From Novosphingobium sp. (GTDB taxonomy: Bacteria; Pseudomonadota; Alphaproteobacteria; Sphingomonadales; Sphingomonadaceae): a DNA stretch of 58,531 nucleotides. Positions 16,311 through 24,964 of the stretch are shown here, one piece after another. The translations under genes were made by a program, and so were the position numbers. A model generated the notes under the pieces. That model searched no databases, was not told the origin of the DNA, and saw only the letters and a program-made list of their open reading frames with translations. The stretch lies in contig JADLHU010000114.1 of the NCBI GenBank assembly GCA_020848655.1, positions 1 through 58,531 on the forward strand. Direction: 5' to 3'. Positions within the stretch are counted from its first letter, which is position 1. Each line of letters starts with the position of its first letter.

Positions 16311-17473
16311 GCCGTCACCTCTGCTTTGGCGAACTGGTCCAGGAAGGCGCGGGTCCAGACATGATAAAACGGACGGCCCGACACGGTGACGATATTGCCG
16401 TCGATCACTGCGTTTCCGCCGGCGTTGACGTATGTGTTGCGCATCGCGATCTCGCCGCTGATGACTTTGGCCCCGGTCATCCGCCGGCCGCTGACCCCGG
16501 CCGCGATCAGCAGGCGCGCCGCCTGGCAGATCGCGCCGATCGGCTTGCCGCCATCGACGAAATGGCGAACGATGCGCTGGCAATCGGGCATGGTGCGCAA
16601 GTATTCCGCCGCGCGCCATCCCGGCAGCAGCAGGCCGTCGCAATCCTCGGGGCGCGCTTCGGCCAGCGTGCCATCGGGATAGGCCCAGAAGCCCAGCCGC
16701 TCGCAATCGTAGTCCGCGCCTTCCTCGCGCATGTCGATCACAGTTTCGATCCGCTTGCGATCGGGGCTGACCAGCACCGGCTCCATCCCCGCCTCGCGAA
16801 CGCGGTCCAGCGCGTAAAGCAGTTGCCCGCCGCTGGTATAGTCTCCCGCGACGATCATGATCCGCTTGCCGGGATGAAGCGCGCCGGGGCGATGCAGCCC
16901 GCGCGCGGCCAACAGGCCCAGGAATTCGCGAATCCACACATGATGGAAGGGCCGCCGCCGCACGGTGACGATGGCGCCGTCGATCACGTGATCAGGCTGG
17001 CCGTGCGATGGCCCCTGCGCTTCGACGAAGCGGTTGCCAGCATCGACGATCTCGGGCGCGCTGTCGTCGGTACAGGTCATCGTGCGCCCGCTCACGCCCG
17101 CCGCCGCAAGCAGCAGCGGGCCGTGGCAGATGGCCGCAATCGGCTTGGCCGCATCGACGAAGTGGCGAACGATCGCCAGGCACGCGGGATTGAGCCGCAG
17201 ATATTCCGGCGCCCGGCCGCCCGGCAGCAGCAGTCCATCGAACTGCGCGGGATCGATATCCGCCACGGCGGCATGCGCCGGGGTCGGATAGGCCTGACGT
17301 TCGAACGTATAGATATATTCGCCGGCCGATGCCTGGTGCACCACGGTGCGCAAGGGGCGCGCCTGCGGAGCGGCGATGGTGACGGCGTGGCCTTCCTCCA
17401 GCATGCGCAGCCAGGCGTAATCGAGGTGGTCGCTCGCCGTGCCGTCACCTGCCAGGATAAGAATGCGTGCCAT
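16307..17473 (-). CDS. tandem DJ-1/PfpI-domain fusion protein (copy A)
   Basis: 388 residues built of two DJ-1/PfpI domains. Domain 1 (about 1-190) has LLLPGGRAPEYLR and the nucleophile-elbow Cys116 in AICHGP. Domain 2 (about 203-385) has LLLPGWRAAEYLR and Cys316 in AICQAA. The domains end with similar HVW-x-R-x-FL strings, so they arose by duplication. The family includes glyoxalase III, amidases and isonitrile hydratase. A second fusion of the same layout is encoded at 24965, at the other end of the island, suggesting a specific role in the pathway or in aldehyde/glyoxal protection. It overlaps the Pht4-like gene by 4 bases. Confidence 0.85.
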   Translation of the reverse strand: MARILILAGDGTASDHLDYAWLRMLEEGHAVTIAAPQARPLRTVVHQASAGEYIYTFERQAYPTPAHAAVADIDPAQFDGLLLPGGRAPEYLRLNPACLAIVRHFVDAAKPIAAICHGPLLLAAAGVSGRTMTCTDDSAPEIVDAGNRFVEAQGPSHGQPDHVIDGAIVTVRRRPFHHVWIREFLGLLAARGLHRPGALHPGKRIMIVAGDYTSGGQLLYALDRVREAGMEPVLVSPDRKRIETVIDMREEGADYDCERLGFWAYPDGTLAEARPEDCDGLLLPGWRAAEYLRTMPDCQRIVRHFVDGGKPIGAICQAARLLIAAGVSGRRMTGAKVISGEIAMRNTYVNAGGNAVIDGNIVTVSGRPFYHVWTRAFLDQFAKAEVTA

Positions 17474-17597
17474 CGGGGTTCGGTTCGTCTCCGTTGTCGA
17501 TGCATCCTGTCTATGGAAGCCGGACGCGAAGCGGAAAGAGAGAATTGGTCTAGTTGCGATTGCCCAGGCCTATATGGCCCATGGCTGCGCCTGCGGA

Positions 17598-19202
17598 TTA
17601 CGGGTCGAACCGACTCAGCCGTTCGATGCGAATGCCGATGCCCGGCGATTGCAAGGCGCTGGCCCGGTCCTGCAAGCCGCGCTCCGACGCAGTCACGCGG
17701 TCGCGCGCGCGCAGATAGGCCTGCCAGGAACGGTATTCGAGCACTTCGACCCAGTGCTCCGCATCCTCCGGGTCACTGAACAGGCGGGCGGTTCGCGCGC
17801 CATTGCGCTCGCGAATCTGGCGCATCTGCGCCATCAGCGCCACGAAGGCCGCGCGTTCGGCAGGCGGGATCGCATAGTGCACGCGCACCTGGACCGGGCG
17901 GTGCAGATCATCGGCGGCGGCCACGATCCGGTTAGGGGATGGCACCACATCGTTGCCATCCGGGCGCTGCGGCGGCAGCGGCAGGACCAGCCCAAGCCAG
18001 GGGCTGAGCGCCAGGAACGCGGCCGCGCACAGCAGCGCCTCGGTGGTCGATCCGCGCGTGGCGATCTGGCCCCAGGCAAAGCTGCCCGCCGCCAGCCCCG
18101 CCCCGGCCGACGCATAGGTCAGCGCGATCATCCGCCCGCCGATCCAGCGCGGCGCGTTGAGGTGAATGGCGACGTTGAACACCGCGGTGTTCGTCACCCA
18201 GCAGATGCCGCCCACGAAGATCGCCAGCGCGGTAAGCCAGGCATGGCCGCTGAACGCCGTCACCACCAGCGCGGCGGCCTGCAACGTCGAATAGAGGCGC
18301 AGGCTGGTTTCGGGGCCGATGTGATCGCGCAGCAGGCCGGCCAGCAGCCCCGACGCCACCGCGCCAAGGCCGAAACTGCCAAGCAGCAGGCCATAGGTGC
18401 CCGGCCCGCCATCCAGTTGCGCCGCCGCCAGCACCGGCAGCAGCGCATAGATCGCGCTGGTGCCCACCGCCGCGCAGAACATGCGCGTCACCGCCGCGCG
18501 CGCCAGGCGCGAGCGCAGCGCATAACGCAAGCCGCCAAGGCTGGCGCCGATCAGGCCTTCTCCGGTCGGCTTCGCGGCATCGGGCGGGCGGCGCCAGACC
18601 AGCAGCGCGCCCACCAGCGGCAGAAAGGCGATCACGGTCAGCACCGAAAGCCCGGTCACGCCCACCGCGATCAGCAAGACCCCGCCCGCGCTGGCGCCGA
18701 TCGCGCGCGACAGGTTGTTCGACGTGGCGTTGAGCGCGACGCCCGCCGAAACGCCATCGCGCCCGACCAGTTCGGTCAGCGATGATTGCCAGACCGGGGC
18801 AAGCAAGGCGCTGCCGATGGCGGCGACGAAGCAGCTCGCCAGGATCAGCGGCGGGCTGAGCGCGCCGCGCATCCCCGCCAGCAGGAACAGCAGCGCGCCG
18901 GCCAGCGCGACCAGCACCGCGACCAGCGCGATCCGCCGCCGGTCGAAGACATCGGCCAGCGCGCCGCCGGGCAGGGCCAGCAGCATGACCGGCAGCGAGG
19001 CGGCGACTTGCACCAGCGCCACCTTGTCCGCCGCGCGGGCCTGCTCCAGCATCGTCCAGTTGGCGAGCACGAGCAGCAATTGCTGCGCGATATTGCCGCA
19101 CAGGACGCCGATCCACAGCCGCCGGAAATCCGGGCGCGCCAGGGGCCGGAACGTCCGCCCGAAGGCCGAAAGCGCCGTCGCACCGGTGCGGCCGGTCGGC
19201 AC
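17598..19202 (-). CDS. MFS exporter-type transporter with C-terminal ABM-like domain
   Basis: 534 residues. The first ~410 form an MFS_3/EntS-like transporter of about 12 segments, with ALADVFDRRRIALVA in the 2-3 loop. After residue ~420 a soluble segment begins (VQVRVHYAIPPAERAAFVALMAQMRQIRERNGA, then HWVEVLEYRSWQAYLRARDRVT) that resembles an antibiotic-biosynthesis-monooxygenase/dimeric alpha-beta barrel domain. This fusion occurs in a subgroup of annotated MFS proteins. Transport of a pathway intermediate or toxic by-product is possible; direction is not known. GTG start at 19202 with AAGGG upstream; 11 bases after the aldehyde dehydrogenase gene, same operon. Confidence 0.8.
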   Translation of the reverse strand: MPTGRTGATALSAFGRTFRPLARPDFRRLWIGVLCGNIAQQLLLVLANWTMLEQARAADKVALVQVAASLPVMLLALPGGALADVFDRRRIALVAVLVALAGALLFLLAGMRGALSPPLILASCFVAAIGSALLAPVWQSSLTELVGRDGVSAGVALNATSNNLSRAIGASAGGVLLIAVGVTGLSVLTVIAFLPLVGALLVWRRPPDAAKPTGEGLIGASLGGLRYALRSRLARAAVTRMFCAAVGTSAIYALLPVLAAAQLDGGPGTYGLLLGSFGLGAVASGLLAGLLRDHIGPETSLRLYSTLQAAALVVTAFSGHAWLTALAIFVGGICWVTNTAVFNVAIHLNAPRWIGGRMIALTYASAGAGLAAGSFAWGQIATRGSTTEALLCAAAFLALSPWLGLVLPLPPQRPDGNDVVPSPNRIVAAADDLHRPVQVRVHYAIPPAERAAFVALMAQMRQIRERNGARTARLFSDPEDAEHWVEVLEYRSWQAYLRARDRVTASERGLQDRASALQSPGIGIRIERLSRFDP

Positions 19203-19213
19203 GATGCCCGCCC

Positions 19214-20701
19214 TTAAAGCGCGATCGAGACGGACTTGGTTTCCAGGTAGCCCTCGAAGCCCTCGCGCCCGTATTCGCGGCCCCAGCCCGACATCTTGAA
19301 GCCGCCGAACGGCACGCCGCGATCCAGCGCCGGCCCGCCGTTGACCAGCACGATCCCCGATTTCACGCGCCGCGCCAGCTTGTGCGCGGTCGAGACGTTC
19401 GTGGTCCAGATATAGGCGGCAAGGCCATATTCGCTGTCGTTGCCCAGCGCGGCCAGACGATCGAGATCATCGTCTTCGAACATCTGGACGCCCACCACCG
19501 GGCCGAAGATTTCCTCGCGAACCACGCGCATGTCGGGCTTGACCGAGGCGAGAACGGTGGGCTGCACGAAAAAGCCGGCATCGCCGGCGGCCTGTCCGCC
19601 GCAGACCACTTCGGCGCCTTCGCCGCGCCCGATCTCGACATAGCCGAGCACGCGCTCGCGCTGGCGCTGCGACACGACCGGGCCAAGCTGCGTCGCCGCG
19701 TCGAGCGAGCGCCCCATGGCCATCGCCCCGGCGCGTTCGGCCAGGCCCGCCACCACTTTGTCGAAGACCTTGCGGTGTGCGAACACGCGCGAGCCGGCGG
19801 CGCAGATCTGGCCGGCGTTGCGGAAGATCGCCGCCGCCGCCGCATCGATCGCACGGTCGAGATCGGCATCGGGCAGGATGAACACCGGCGACTTGCCGCC
19901 CAGTTCCAGCGTCACGCGCTTCATCGTCGCCGCGACCGAGCGCAGGATGCCCTGCCCCACGGCGGTCGATCCGGTGAAGGCGATCTTGTCGACCCCGGGA
20001 TGCTCGACCAGCGCCTGCCCCGCGACCGAACCCACGCCGTTGACGATGTTGAGAACGCCGGCCGGGATGCCGACGCGCTGGACAAGTTCGGCCAGCTTGA
20101 GCACCGACAGCGGGGTCAGTTCGGCAGGCTTGAGCACCACCGTGCATCCCGCCGCCAGCGCCGGCGCCAGCTTGACCATCGCCGCCATCAAGGGCGAGTT
20201 CCACGGCACGATCGCGCCGATCACGCCGATCGGGTCCTTGACCGTATAGACGTGCGTATCGGGCGTGGCGGTGTTGATCACCTCGCCGCCGATCTTGCCC
20301 ATCCAGCCCGCGTTATAGCGCAGGCTTTCCACCGACAGTTCGCCGATGATGAACTTCGCGGACGACATCGGGATGCCCATGTTGACCGAATCGATCTCGG
20401 CGAACGCGGGGATCTCGGCCTCGATCGCATCGGCCAGCGCCAGCAGCAGGCGCCGGCGCTCGGGCGACGGCAGGCGCGGCCATGGCCCGTTGTCAAAGGC
20501 GTTGCGCGCGGCGGCGACGGCGGCGTCGACATCGGCCGCACCGCCCAGTTGCGCCCGCGCGAAGACCTGCCCGGTCGACGGGTCGATCAGGTCCATTTCC
20601 TGGCCAAGGCGCGAATCGCGGAACTGCCCGTCGATGAACATGCGGTGCGGCGCTGCGAAGAATTCGGCAACGGCGGGCGAAAAGGTCTGTGCTGACGTCA
20701 T
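19214..20701 (-). CDS. NAD(P)-dependent aldehyde dehydrogenase
   Basis: 495 residues, standard ALDH superfamily. Seen are the cofactor-site PWNSPLMAAMVKLAPALAAGCTVVLKP, FTGSTAVGQ, the general-base Glu in LELGGKSP, and the catalytic Cys in NAGQICAAGSR. The C-terminal block EEIFGPVV and FGGFKMSGWGRE is also standard. It is the first gene of the reverse operon, which suggests oxidation of an aromatic aldehyde (as LigV/DesV do for vanillin/syringaldehyde) or of a ring-fission semialdehyde. I chose ATG at 20701 because the 23 residues further upstream lack ALDH similarity. Confidence 0.9.
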   Translation of the reverse strand: MTSAQTFSPAVAEFFAAPHRMFIDGQFRDSRLGQEMDLIDPSTGQVFARAQLGGAADVDAAVAAARNAFDNGPWPRLPSPERRRLLLALADAIEAEIPAFAEIDSVNMGIPMSSAKFIIGELSVESLRYNAGWMGKIGGEVINTATPDTHVYTVKDPIGVIGAIVPWNSPLMAAMVKLAPALAAGCTVVLKPAELTPLSVLKLAELVQRVGIPAGVLNIVNGVGSVAGQALVEHPGVDKIAFTGSTAVGQGILRSVAATMKRVTLELGGKSPVFILPDADLDRAIDAAAAAIFRNAGQICAAGSRVFAHRKVFDKVVAGLAERAGAMAMGRSLDAATQLGPVVSQRQRERVLGYVEIGRGEGAEVVCGGQAAGDAGFFVQPTVLASVKPDMRVVREEIFGPVVGVQMFEDDDLDRLAALGNDSEYGLAAYIWTTNVSTAHKLARRVKSGIVLVNGGPALDRGVPFGGFKMSGWGREYGREGFEGYLETKSVSIAL

Positions 20702-21136
20702 CTCGGTGCTTTCGATTGCGGCCGGCCCCCGCGATGCAAGCGCGGGCGCGAAGCGCCTGGGTCTGGCCATACTGCTATTGTCAGAGCCACCCGCGCGGAA
20801 GGATCGATTTCATATACGACCTATCTGGCTGGCCTATGCGGATGGCGGCGCGGATGGCGGCGGCGGGGCACCGAGGCGATGCGCCTATGCTTGCTATATG
20901 GATAAACTATTTCTCGCGCATCGCCCCTCATGCAAGTCCTTGGATCGAAGACATCGAGACCTGCCGGGGGCGGATACAGCAACCCCCGGCCACGCTCGAA
21001 ACGTCGCGTCGATGAATGGCGCATTCCTTAGTTTCTGAAATGATCCGAGAGACACCTCTTCGCACAGTTATCGATAATCGAAGAGAATTTCGGATCGCCG
21101 GCACAAAGCTACCCCGCGTACAGGATATTATTCAGC
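20702..21136. promoter_or_regulatory. divergent promoter region between aldehyde dehydrogenase operon and desA/ligM-like gene
   Basis: This 435-base gap holds no supported gene. It must carry promoters for the nine-gene reverse operon and for the O-demethylase. It contains a perfect 8-base stem GCCGGGGG/CCCCCGGC (20963-20970 and 20983-20990, 12-base loop) without a T-tract, and a perfect palindrome TTATCGATAA at 21068-21077. I could not fix -35/-10 boxes with confidence. Confidence 0.5.
21068..21077. promoter_or_regulatory. candidate operator TTATCGATAA
   Basis: Perfect 10-base palindrome 59 bases upstream of the O-demethylase start. With its preceding G it reads GTTA-TCGA-TAA, similar in half-sites to the GTTA-CGA-TAAC palindrome upstream of the TonB receptor gene. 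Confidence 0.3.
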
Positions 21137-22546
21137 ATGGATTCTTCGAAGGTGCAGACCTCTCTTGAACAGCTTCTTCAGGGCAAGGACCTGTTCGACT
21201 ATTTCTATAACGACACGCTGGCGCCGCACAGCCGCGCGCGTCCCGGTCTCACGCCCGTTCCGATGGAGCACACGACCTGGATCGAAGAGCCGCGCGCCTG
21301 GCGCGAAACCGCCGTGCTGTTCGACCAGTCGCACCACATGCCCGAACTCTATGTCGAAGGCCCCGATGCGTTCCGCTTCCTCAATTCGATCGGGATCAAC
21401 AGCTTCGAAAACTTCGTGCCCGGCCGCTGCCGCCAGTTCGTCGGCTGCAACCCGCACGGGCAGGTGATCGGCGAAAGCCTGCTCTATTACCTGGCCGAAA
21501 ACAAGTTCGAGCTGGTCAGCGGCATGCCGCTGCTCAACTGGGTGTCGTACAATGCCGCGATCAGCGATCTCGACATCACGCTGACCTGGGACCCGGCGAC
21601 GTCGAACAACAAGACCGGCAAGCGCTTCAAGTTCCGCTTCGGCATGGACGGCCCGAACGCGGCGAAGATCTTCGAGGCGGCGGTCGAAGGGCCGGTGCCC
21701 GAAATCAAGTTCTTCCGCACCGCCAAGGTCAGGATCGGCGGCTGCGACGTGCTGGCGCTGCGCCACGGCATGGCGGGCCACATGGGGGTCGAGCTGTCCG
21801 GCGCCTATGACGATGGCCCGGCGGTGCGCGCAGCGCTGCTCGAAGCGGGCCAGGCCTTCGGCCTCAAGCCCGGCGGCACGCTGGCCTATTTCAGCGCCAA
21901 CGCCGAAAGCGGCTGGATCGCCGCACCCTTCCCCGCGATCTACACCGCGCCCGAGATGAAAGCCTATCGCGAATGGCTGCCATCCACGGTCTGGGAAGCG
22001 TCGGCCCAGCTTGGCGGCAGCTTCATCTCGCGCAATCTCGAGGACTATTACCTCACGCCCTGGGACATGGGCATCGAAAAGCACATCAAGTTCGATCACG
22101 ACTTCATCGGACGCGAAGCGCTGGCCGCGCTGGCCCAGACGCCGCGCCGCGTCCGTCGCACGCTGGTGTGGGACAAGGCCGACGTGGCGCGGATCAACGC
22201 CTCGCTGCTGGAAGAAGGCGATCCCTTCAAGATGCTGCGCCTGCCGGTGGCGACTTATGCCTACCAGCAGAACGATGCCGTGCTCAACGCAAAGGGCGAG
22301 ATCATCGGCACCGCGGCGTTCTGCGGATACACAGCGAACGAGCGCGTGTTCCTCTCTCTCGCGCGGATTTCGGCGGACTACGGCGAGATCGGCACCGAAC
22401 TGGAACTGGTCTGGGGCGAACCCGATGGCGGATCGCGCAAGCCGCACGTCGAACGGCACCGCCAGACCAGGGTCAAGGTGACGGTCGCTCCGGCGCCATT
22501 CGCCGCCACGGTGCGCGAAATCAAGAAGAAGAAGATCGACGCCTGA
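21137..22546 (+). CDS. tetrahydrofolate-dependent O-demethylase, LigM/DesA type (GcvT fold)
   Basis: 469 residues, the same length as LigM (vanillate/3-O-methylgallate) and DesA (syringate) of Sphingobium SYK-6. Family strings are AWRETAVLFDQSHHMPELYVEG (aligning to the LigM region around residue 50; here about 54-75), KAYREWLPS, ASAQLGGSFISRNLEDYY and KFDHDFIGREAL. These enzymes transfer the aryl methyl ether carbon to THF, giving 5-methyl-THF and a phenol. This links directly to the MetF-like and purU genes at 2657-4365. It could alternatively be another GcvT-like demethylase, but similarity to LigM runs through the whole length. AGGA lies about 11 bases upstream. The TonB receptor follows 84 bases downstream. 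Confidence 0.88.
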   Translation: MDSSKVQTSLEQLLQGKDLFDYFYNDTLAPHSRARPGLTPVPMEHTTWIEEPRAWRETAVLFDQSHHMPELYVEGPDAFRFLNSIGINSFENFVPGRCRQFVGCNPHGQVIGESLLYYLAENKFELVSGMPLLNWVSYNAAISDLDITLTWDPATSNNKTGKRFKFRFGMDGPNAAKIFEAAVEGPVPEIKFFRTAKVRIGGCDVLALRHGMAGHMGVELSGAYDDGPAVRAALLEAGQAFGLKPGGTLAYFSANAESGWIAAPFPAIYTAPEMKAYREWLPSTVWEASAQLGGSFISRNLEDYYLTPWDMGIEKHIKFDHDFIGREALAALAQTPRRVRRTLVWDKADVARINASLLEEGDPFKMLRLPVATYAYQQNDAVLNAKGEIIGTAAFCGYTANERVFLSLARISADYGEIGTELELVWGEPDGGSRKPHVERHRQTRVKVTVAPAPFAATVREIKKKKIDA

Positions 22547-22596
22547 GGCGACGACACGAACCGCAGCAGAGTGCGGACAGACCTAAATCGGGGGTT

Positions 22597-22611
22597 TGGT
22601 TACGATAACCA
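22597..22611. promoter_or_regulatory. candidate operator TGGTTA-CGA-TAACCA
   Basis: Perfect 15-base inverted repeat 20 bases upstream of the TonB receptor start and next to an AT-rich TATAAT at 22612-22617. Placement would let a repressor block transcription or translation start. Regulator unknown. Confidence 0.4.
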
Positions 22612-22630
22612 TATAATAAGGGGCTCGGTG

Positions 22631-24847
22631 ATGAAAATGAAGCTATTGTCCGGCACGGTTCTCACGGCACTCATCTGCGGGACGGCGCCTGCCCTGGCGC
22701 AGGACGCCGACGATCACACCCGCGAGATCGTCATAACCGCGAACAAGCGCGAACAGAACATCCAGGATGTCGGCATCGCCGTCACCGCGCTGGGCCAGGA
22801 CCAGGTCCGCGCGCTGAGCACCCAGGATATCGCCGCCACGGTCAAGCTGGTCCCGAGCCTGCAAGTCAACCAGTACAGTTCCACCTCGACGATCTTCAAC
22901 ATTCGCGGCGTATCGCTCAGCGATTCGAGCGATGCGCAGGAATCACCGATCGCGTTCTACAACGACGAAGTCTACATCGCGTCGACGGGCGCCGTGGCCG
23001 GGCAGAACTTCGACCTTGAGCGCGTCGAAGTGCTGCGCGGTCCGCAAGGCACGCTGTTCGGGCGCAACGCCACGGGCGGGCTAATCCAGGTCATCACCGC
23101 CAAGCCGACCGACGAGTTGAGCGGCCACATCAACCTGACGTATGGCCGCTTCAACCAGGTGACGACCGACGTGGCCGTCAGCGGTCCGCTGGCCGCCGGC
23201 GTGCGCGGCCGCATTTCGCTGACCAGCAACCGCAACGACGGCTATACGGTCAACACGCTTGGCCCGCGCGAAAACGACGCCAAGTTCTATGGCGCGCGCG
23301 GCCAGCTTGAATTCGATGTCGGCAACGGCGAACTCAACGCCAAGGTCGAATACATGCGCAACGAGCGCGAGCATCCCGGCGGCAATTCGCAGGCCGCCGG
23401 CTACGATTCCGATGGCCTGGGCTATATCCTGAAGCCGGATGAGGACTTCTGGACCGGCCAGATCGGCTTCGGCGGACCGATCGTCTCGTGCCCCGGCTGC
23501 GATGCTTCGGGCTACAAGCCCAGCTCCGATCCTTTCGTCAAAAGCGCCGATACGCCCGGCTATGCCGATCGCGAATATGTCAGCGCGACGCTGCGCTTCA
23601 CGCAGCGGTTCGGCGCGGTCGATTTCACCTCGATCAGCAACTACCAGGATCTGCGCAAGGACTATGGCGGCGATGTCGACAACACGCCCGTGGACATCTT
23701 CAACGTCTTTTCGACGCAAGACCTTTACCAGATGTCGCAGGAACTGCGGCTGAGCGGGAAATCCGGCCCGCTGCTGTGGACCGCCGGCCTGTTCGGCCTG
23801 AAGATCCATTCGAAGAACACGCTGCGCCTGGGCAACAATCCGGGGCCGTTCGATTTCTTCTCGGCCACCCAGCGCTACAGCCTGAACACCGAATCGCTCG
23901 CCGCGTTCGCGCAGATCGAATACGAAATTTCGCCCAAGTTCAGCGCCATCGTCGGCGGACGCTATGGGATCGACTGGAAGCGTTACAACTGGCAGATCGA
24001 AGACAGTTTCGGCACCACCGAAGCCTTCAACCCCACGCTTTTCCCCGATCTGGCCAAGCGCAAGGACAAGGATTACTCGGGCAAGGTCGAACTCGATTTC
24101 CGCCCGATGGACGATGTTCTGCTCTATGCCAGCGTGAACCGCGGCATCAAGAGCGGCGGGTTCAACGTGCAGGGCTTCCCCCCGATGGTGCCCGAGGACT
24201 TCCCCTTCGGCAACGAAGTGCTGACCAACTACGAAGGCGGCTTCAAGCTGAGCCTGGCCGATCGCAAGGTGAACTTCAACGGCACGCTGTTCCACTATGA
24301 TTACAAGGGCTTCCAATCGTTCAGCGTGCCCGCCGCCGGCGAATCGAAAGTCACCAACCTCGATGCCCGGCTGACGGGCATGGAGCTTGAACTGAACGTG
24401 CGGCCTTCGGACATCGTTCACTTCGGCGTCACCGCCGCGCATTTCTTCGAAGCCAAGGTGAAGAACGTCGAATTGCCGTTCGGCCGGATCACCGACCGCC
24501 GCATGCCCCAGTCGCCCGACTGGAGCATCACCGCCAATGCCGGGGTCGACGTGCCGCTGGGATCGGGTACGCTGCGGCTTTCGACCAACTGGAAATACGA
24601 CAGCGACCAGCACTTCACCACGTTCAACCCGCAGGACGACCTGGAACCCGAACGCATCGTCGGCGACGTGCGTGTCGCCTTCGATCATGGCGACTATGAA
24701 CTGTCGGCTTTCGTCAACAACGTCACCAACAAGACCTACCGCGTTTTCGCGTTCGATGATGGTCTGTCGCTGGGGCTGGTCCAGGATGCCTATGCGCCGC
24801 CACGGTGGTGGGGTGTTTCGTTCTCCTATCGCATAGGAGCACGCTGA
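22631..24847 (+). CDS. TonB-dependent outer-membrane receptor
   Basis: 738 residues. An N-terminal signal peptide (KMKLLSGTVLTALICGTAPALA, cleavage after ALA about residue 22) precedes a TonB-box-like EIVITA and a plug domain with FNIRGVS and DLERVEVLRGPQGTLFGRNATGG. The remainder is a beta-barrel with the C-terminal aromatic-rich end WWGVSFSYRIGAR. Sphingomonads use such receptors for aromatic and lignin-derived substrates (for example DdvT), not only siderophores; the position between the O-demethylase and the DJ-1 fusion suggests uptake of the pathway substrate. I chose the ATG at 22631 (AAGGGG upstream), which gives the signal peptide directly at the N-terminus. Confidence 0.92.
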   Translation: MKMKLLSGTVLTALICGTAPALAQDADDHTREIVITANKREQNIQDVGIAVTALGQDQVRALSTQDIAATVKLVPSLQVNQYSSTSTIFNIRGVSLSDSSDAQESPIAFYNDEVYIASTGAVAGQNFDLERVEVLRGPQGTLFGRNATGGLIQVITAKPTDELSGHINLTYGRFNQVTTDVAVSGPLAAGVRGRISLTSNRNDGYTVNTLGPRENDAKFYGARGQLEFDVGNGELNAKVEYMRNEREHPGGNSQAAGYDSDGLGYILKPDEDFWTGQIGFGGPIVSCPGCDASGYKPSSDPFVKSADTPGYADREYVSATLRFTQRFGAVDFTSISNYQDLRKDYGGDVDNTPVDIFNVFSTQDLYQMSQELRLSGKSGPLLWTAGLFGLKIHSKNTLRLGNNPGPFDFFSATQRYSLNTESLAAFAQIEYEISPKFSAIVGGRYGIDWKRYNWQIEDSFGTTEAFNPTLFPDLAKRKDKDYSGKVELDFRPMDDVLLYASVNRGIKSGGFNVQGFPPMVPEDFPFGNEVLTNYEGGFKLSLADRKVNFNGTLFHYDYKGFQSFSVPAAGESKVTNLDARLTGMELELNVRPSDIVHFGVTAAHFFEAKVKNVELPFGRITDRRMPQSPDWSITANAGVDVPLGSGTLRLSTNWKYDSDQHFTTFNPQDDLEPERIVGDVRVAFDHGDYELSAFVNNVTNKTYRVFAFDDGLSLGLVQDAYAPPRWWGVSFSYRIGAR

Positions 24848-24855
24848 TCTTGAGA

Positions 24856-24881
24856 ACCGGCCGGTCTTCGCGCCGGCCGGT
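24856..24881 (+). terminator. hairpin after TonB receptor gene
   Basis: Perfect 9-base stem ACCGGCCGG/CCGGCCGGT with an 8-base loop starting 8 bases after the stop codon. No T-tract follows, so termination may be weak or the hairpin may protect the upstream mRNA. Confidence 0.4.
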
Positions 24882-24964
24882 GCCTGCTTGCAATTCCAGG
24901 GCGTCGCCGGGCATTGCGCCTGCCGCGCCCTGGCCCTTTTTCGACCATACGGGAGTGTGCTGAC

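Noticed and set aside
12645..16364. Very long open frame (over 1200 codons) on the + strand opposite the Gfo/Idh, LigB, Rieske and LigJ-like genes
   Set aside because: Its translation is low-complexity Arg/Ala/His-rich with no domain motifs. It is antisense to four genes with intact catalytic residues and arises from GC-rich codon bias.
22612..22617. Perfect TATAAT before the TonB receptor start
   Set aside because: It is only 13 bases from the ATG and overlaps the ribosome-binding region; no -35 is seen 16-18 bases upstream, so I did not call a promoter.
24914..24964. Extended N-terminus for DJ-1 copy B from an upstream in-frame start
   Set aside because: The extra residues have no DJ-1 similarity; copy A starts at the equivalent M-x-x-IL position, supporting GTG 24965.
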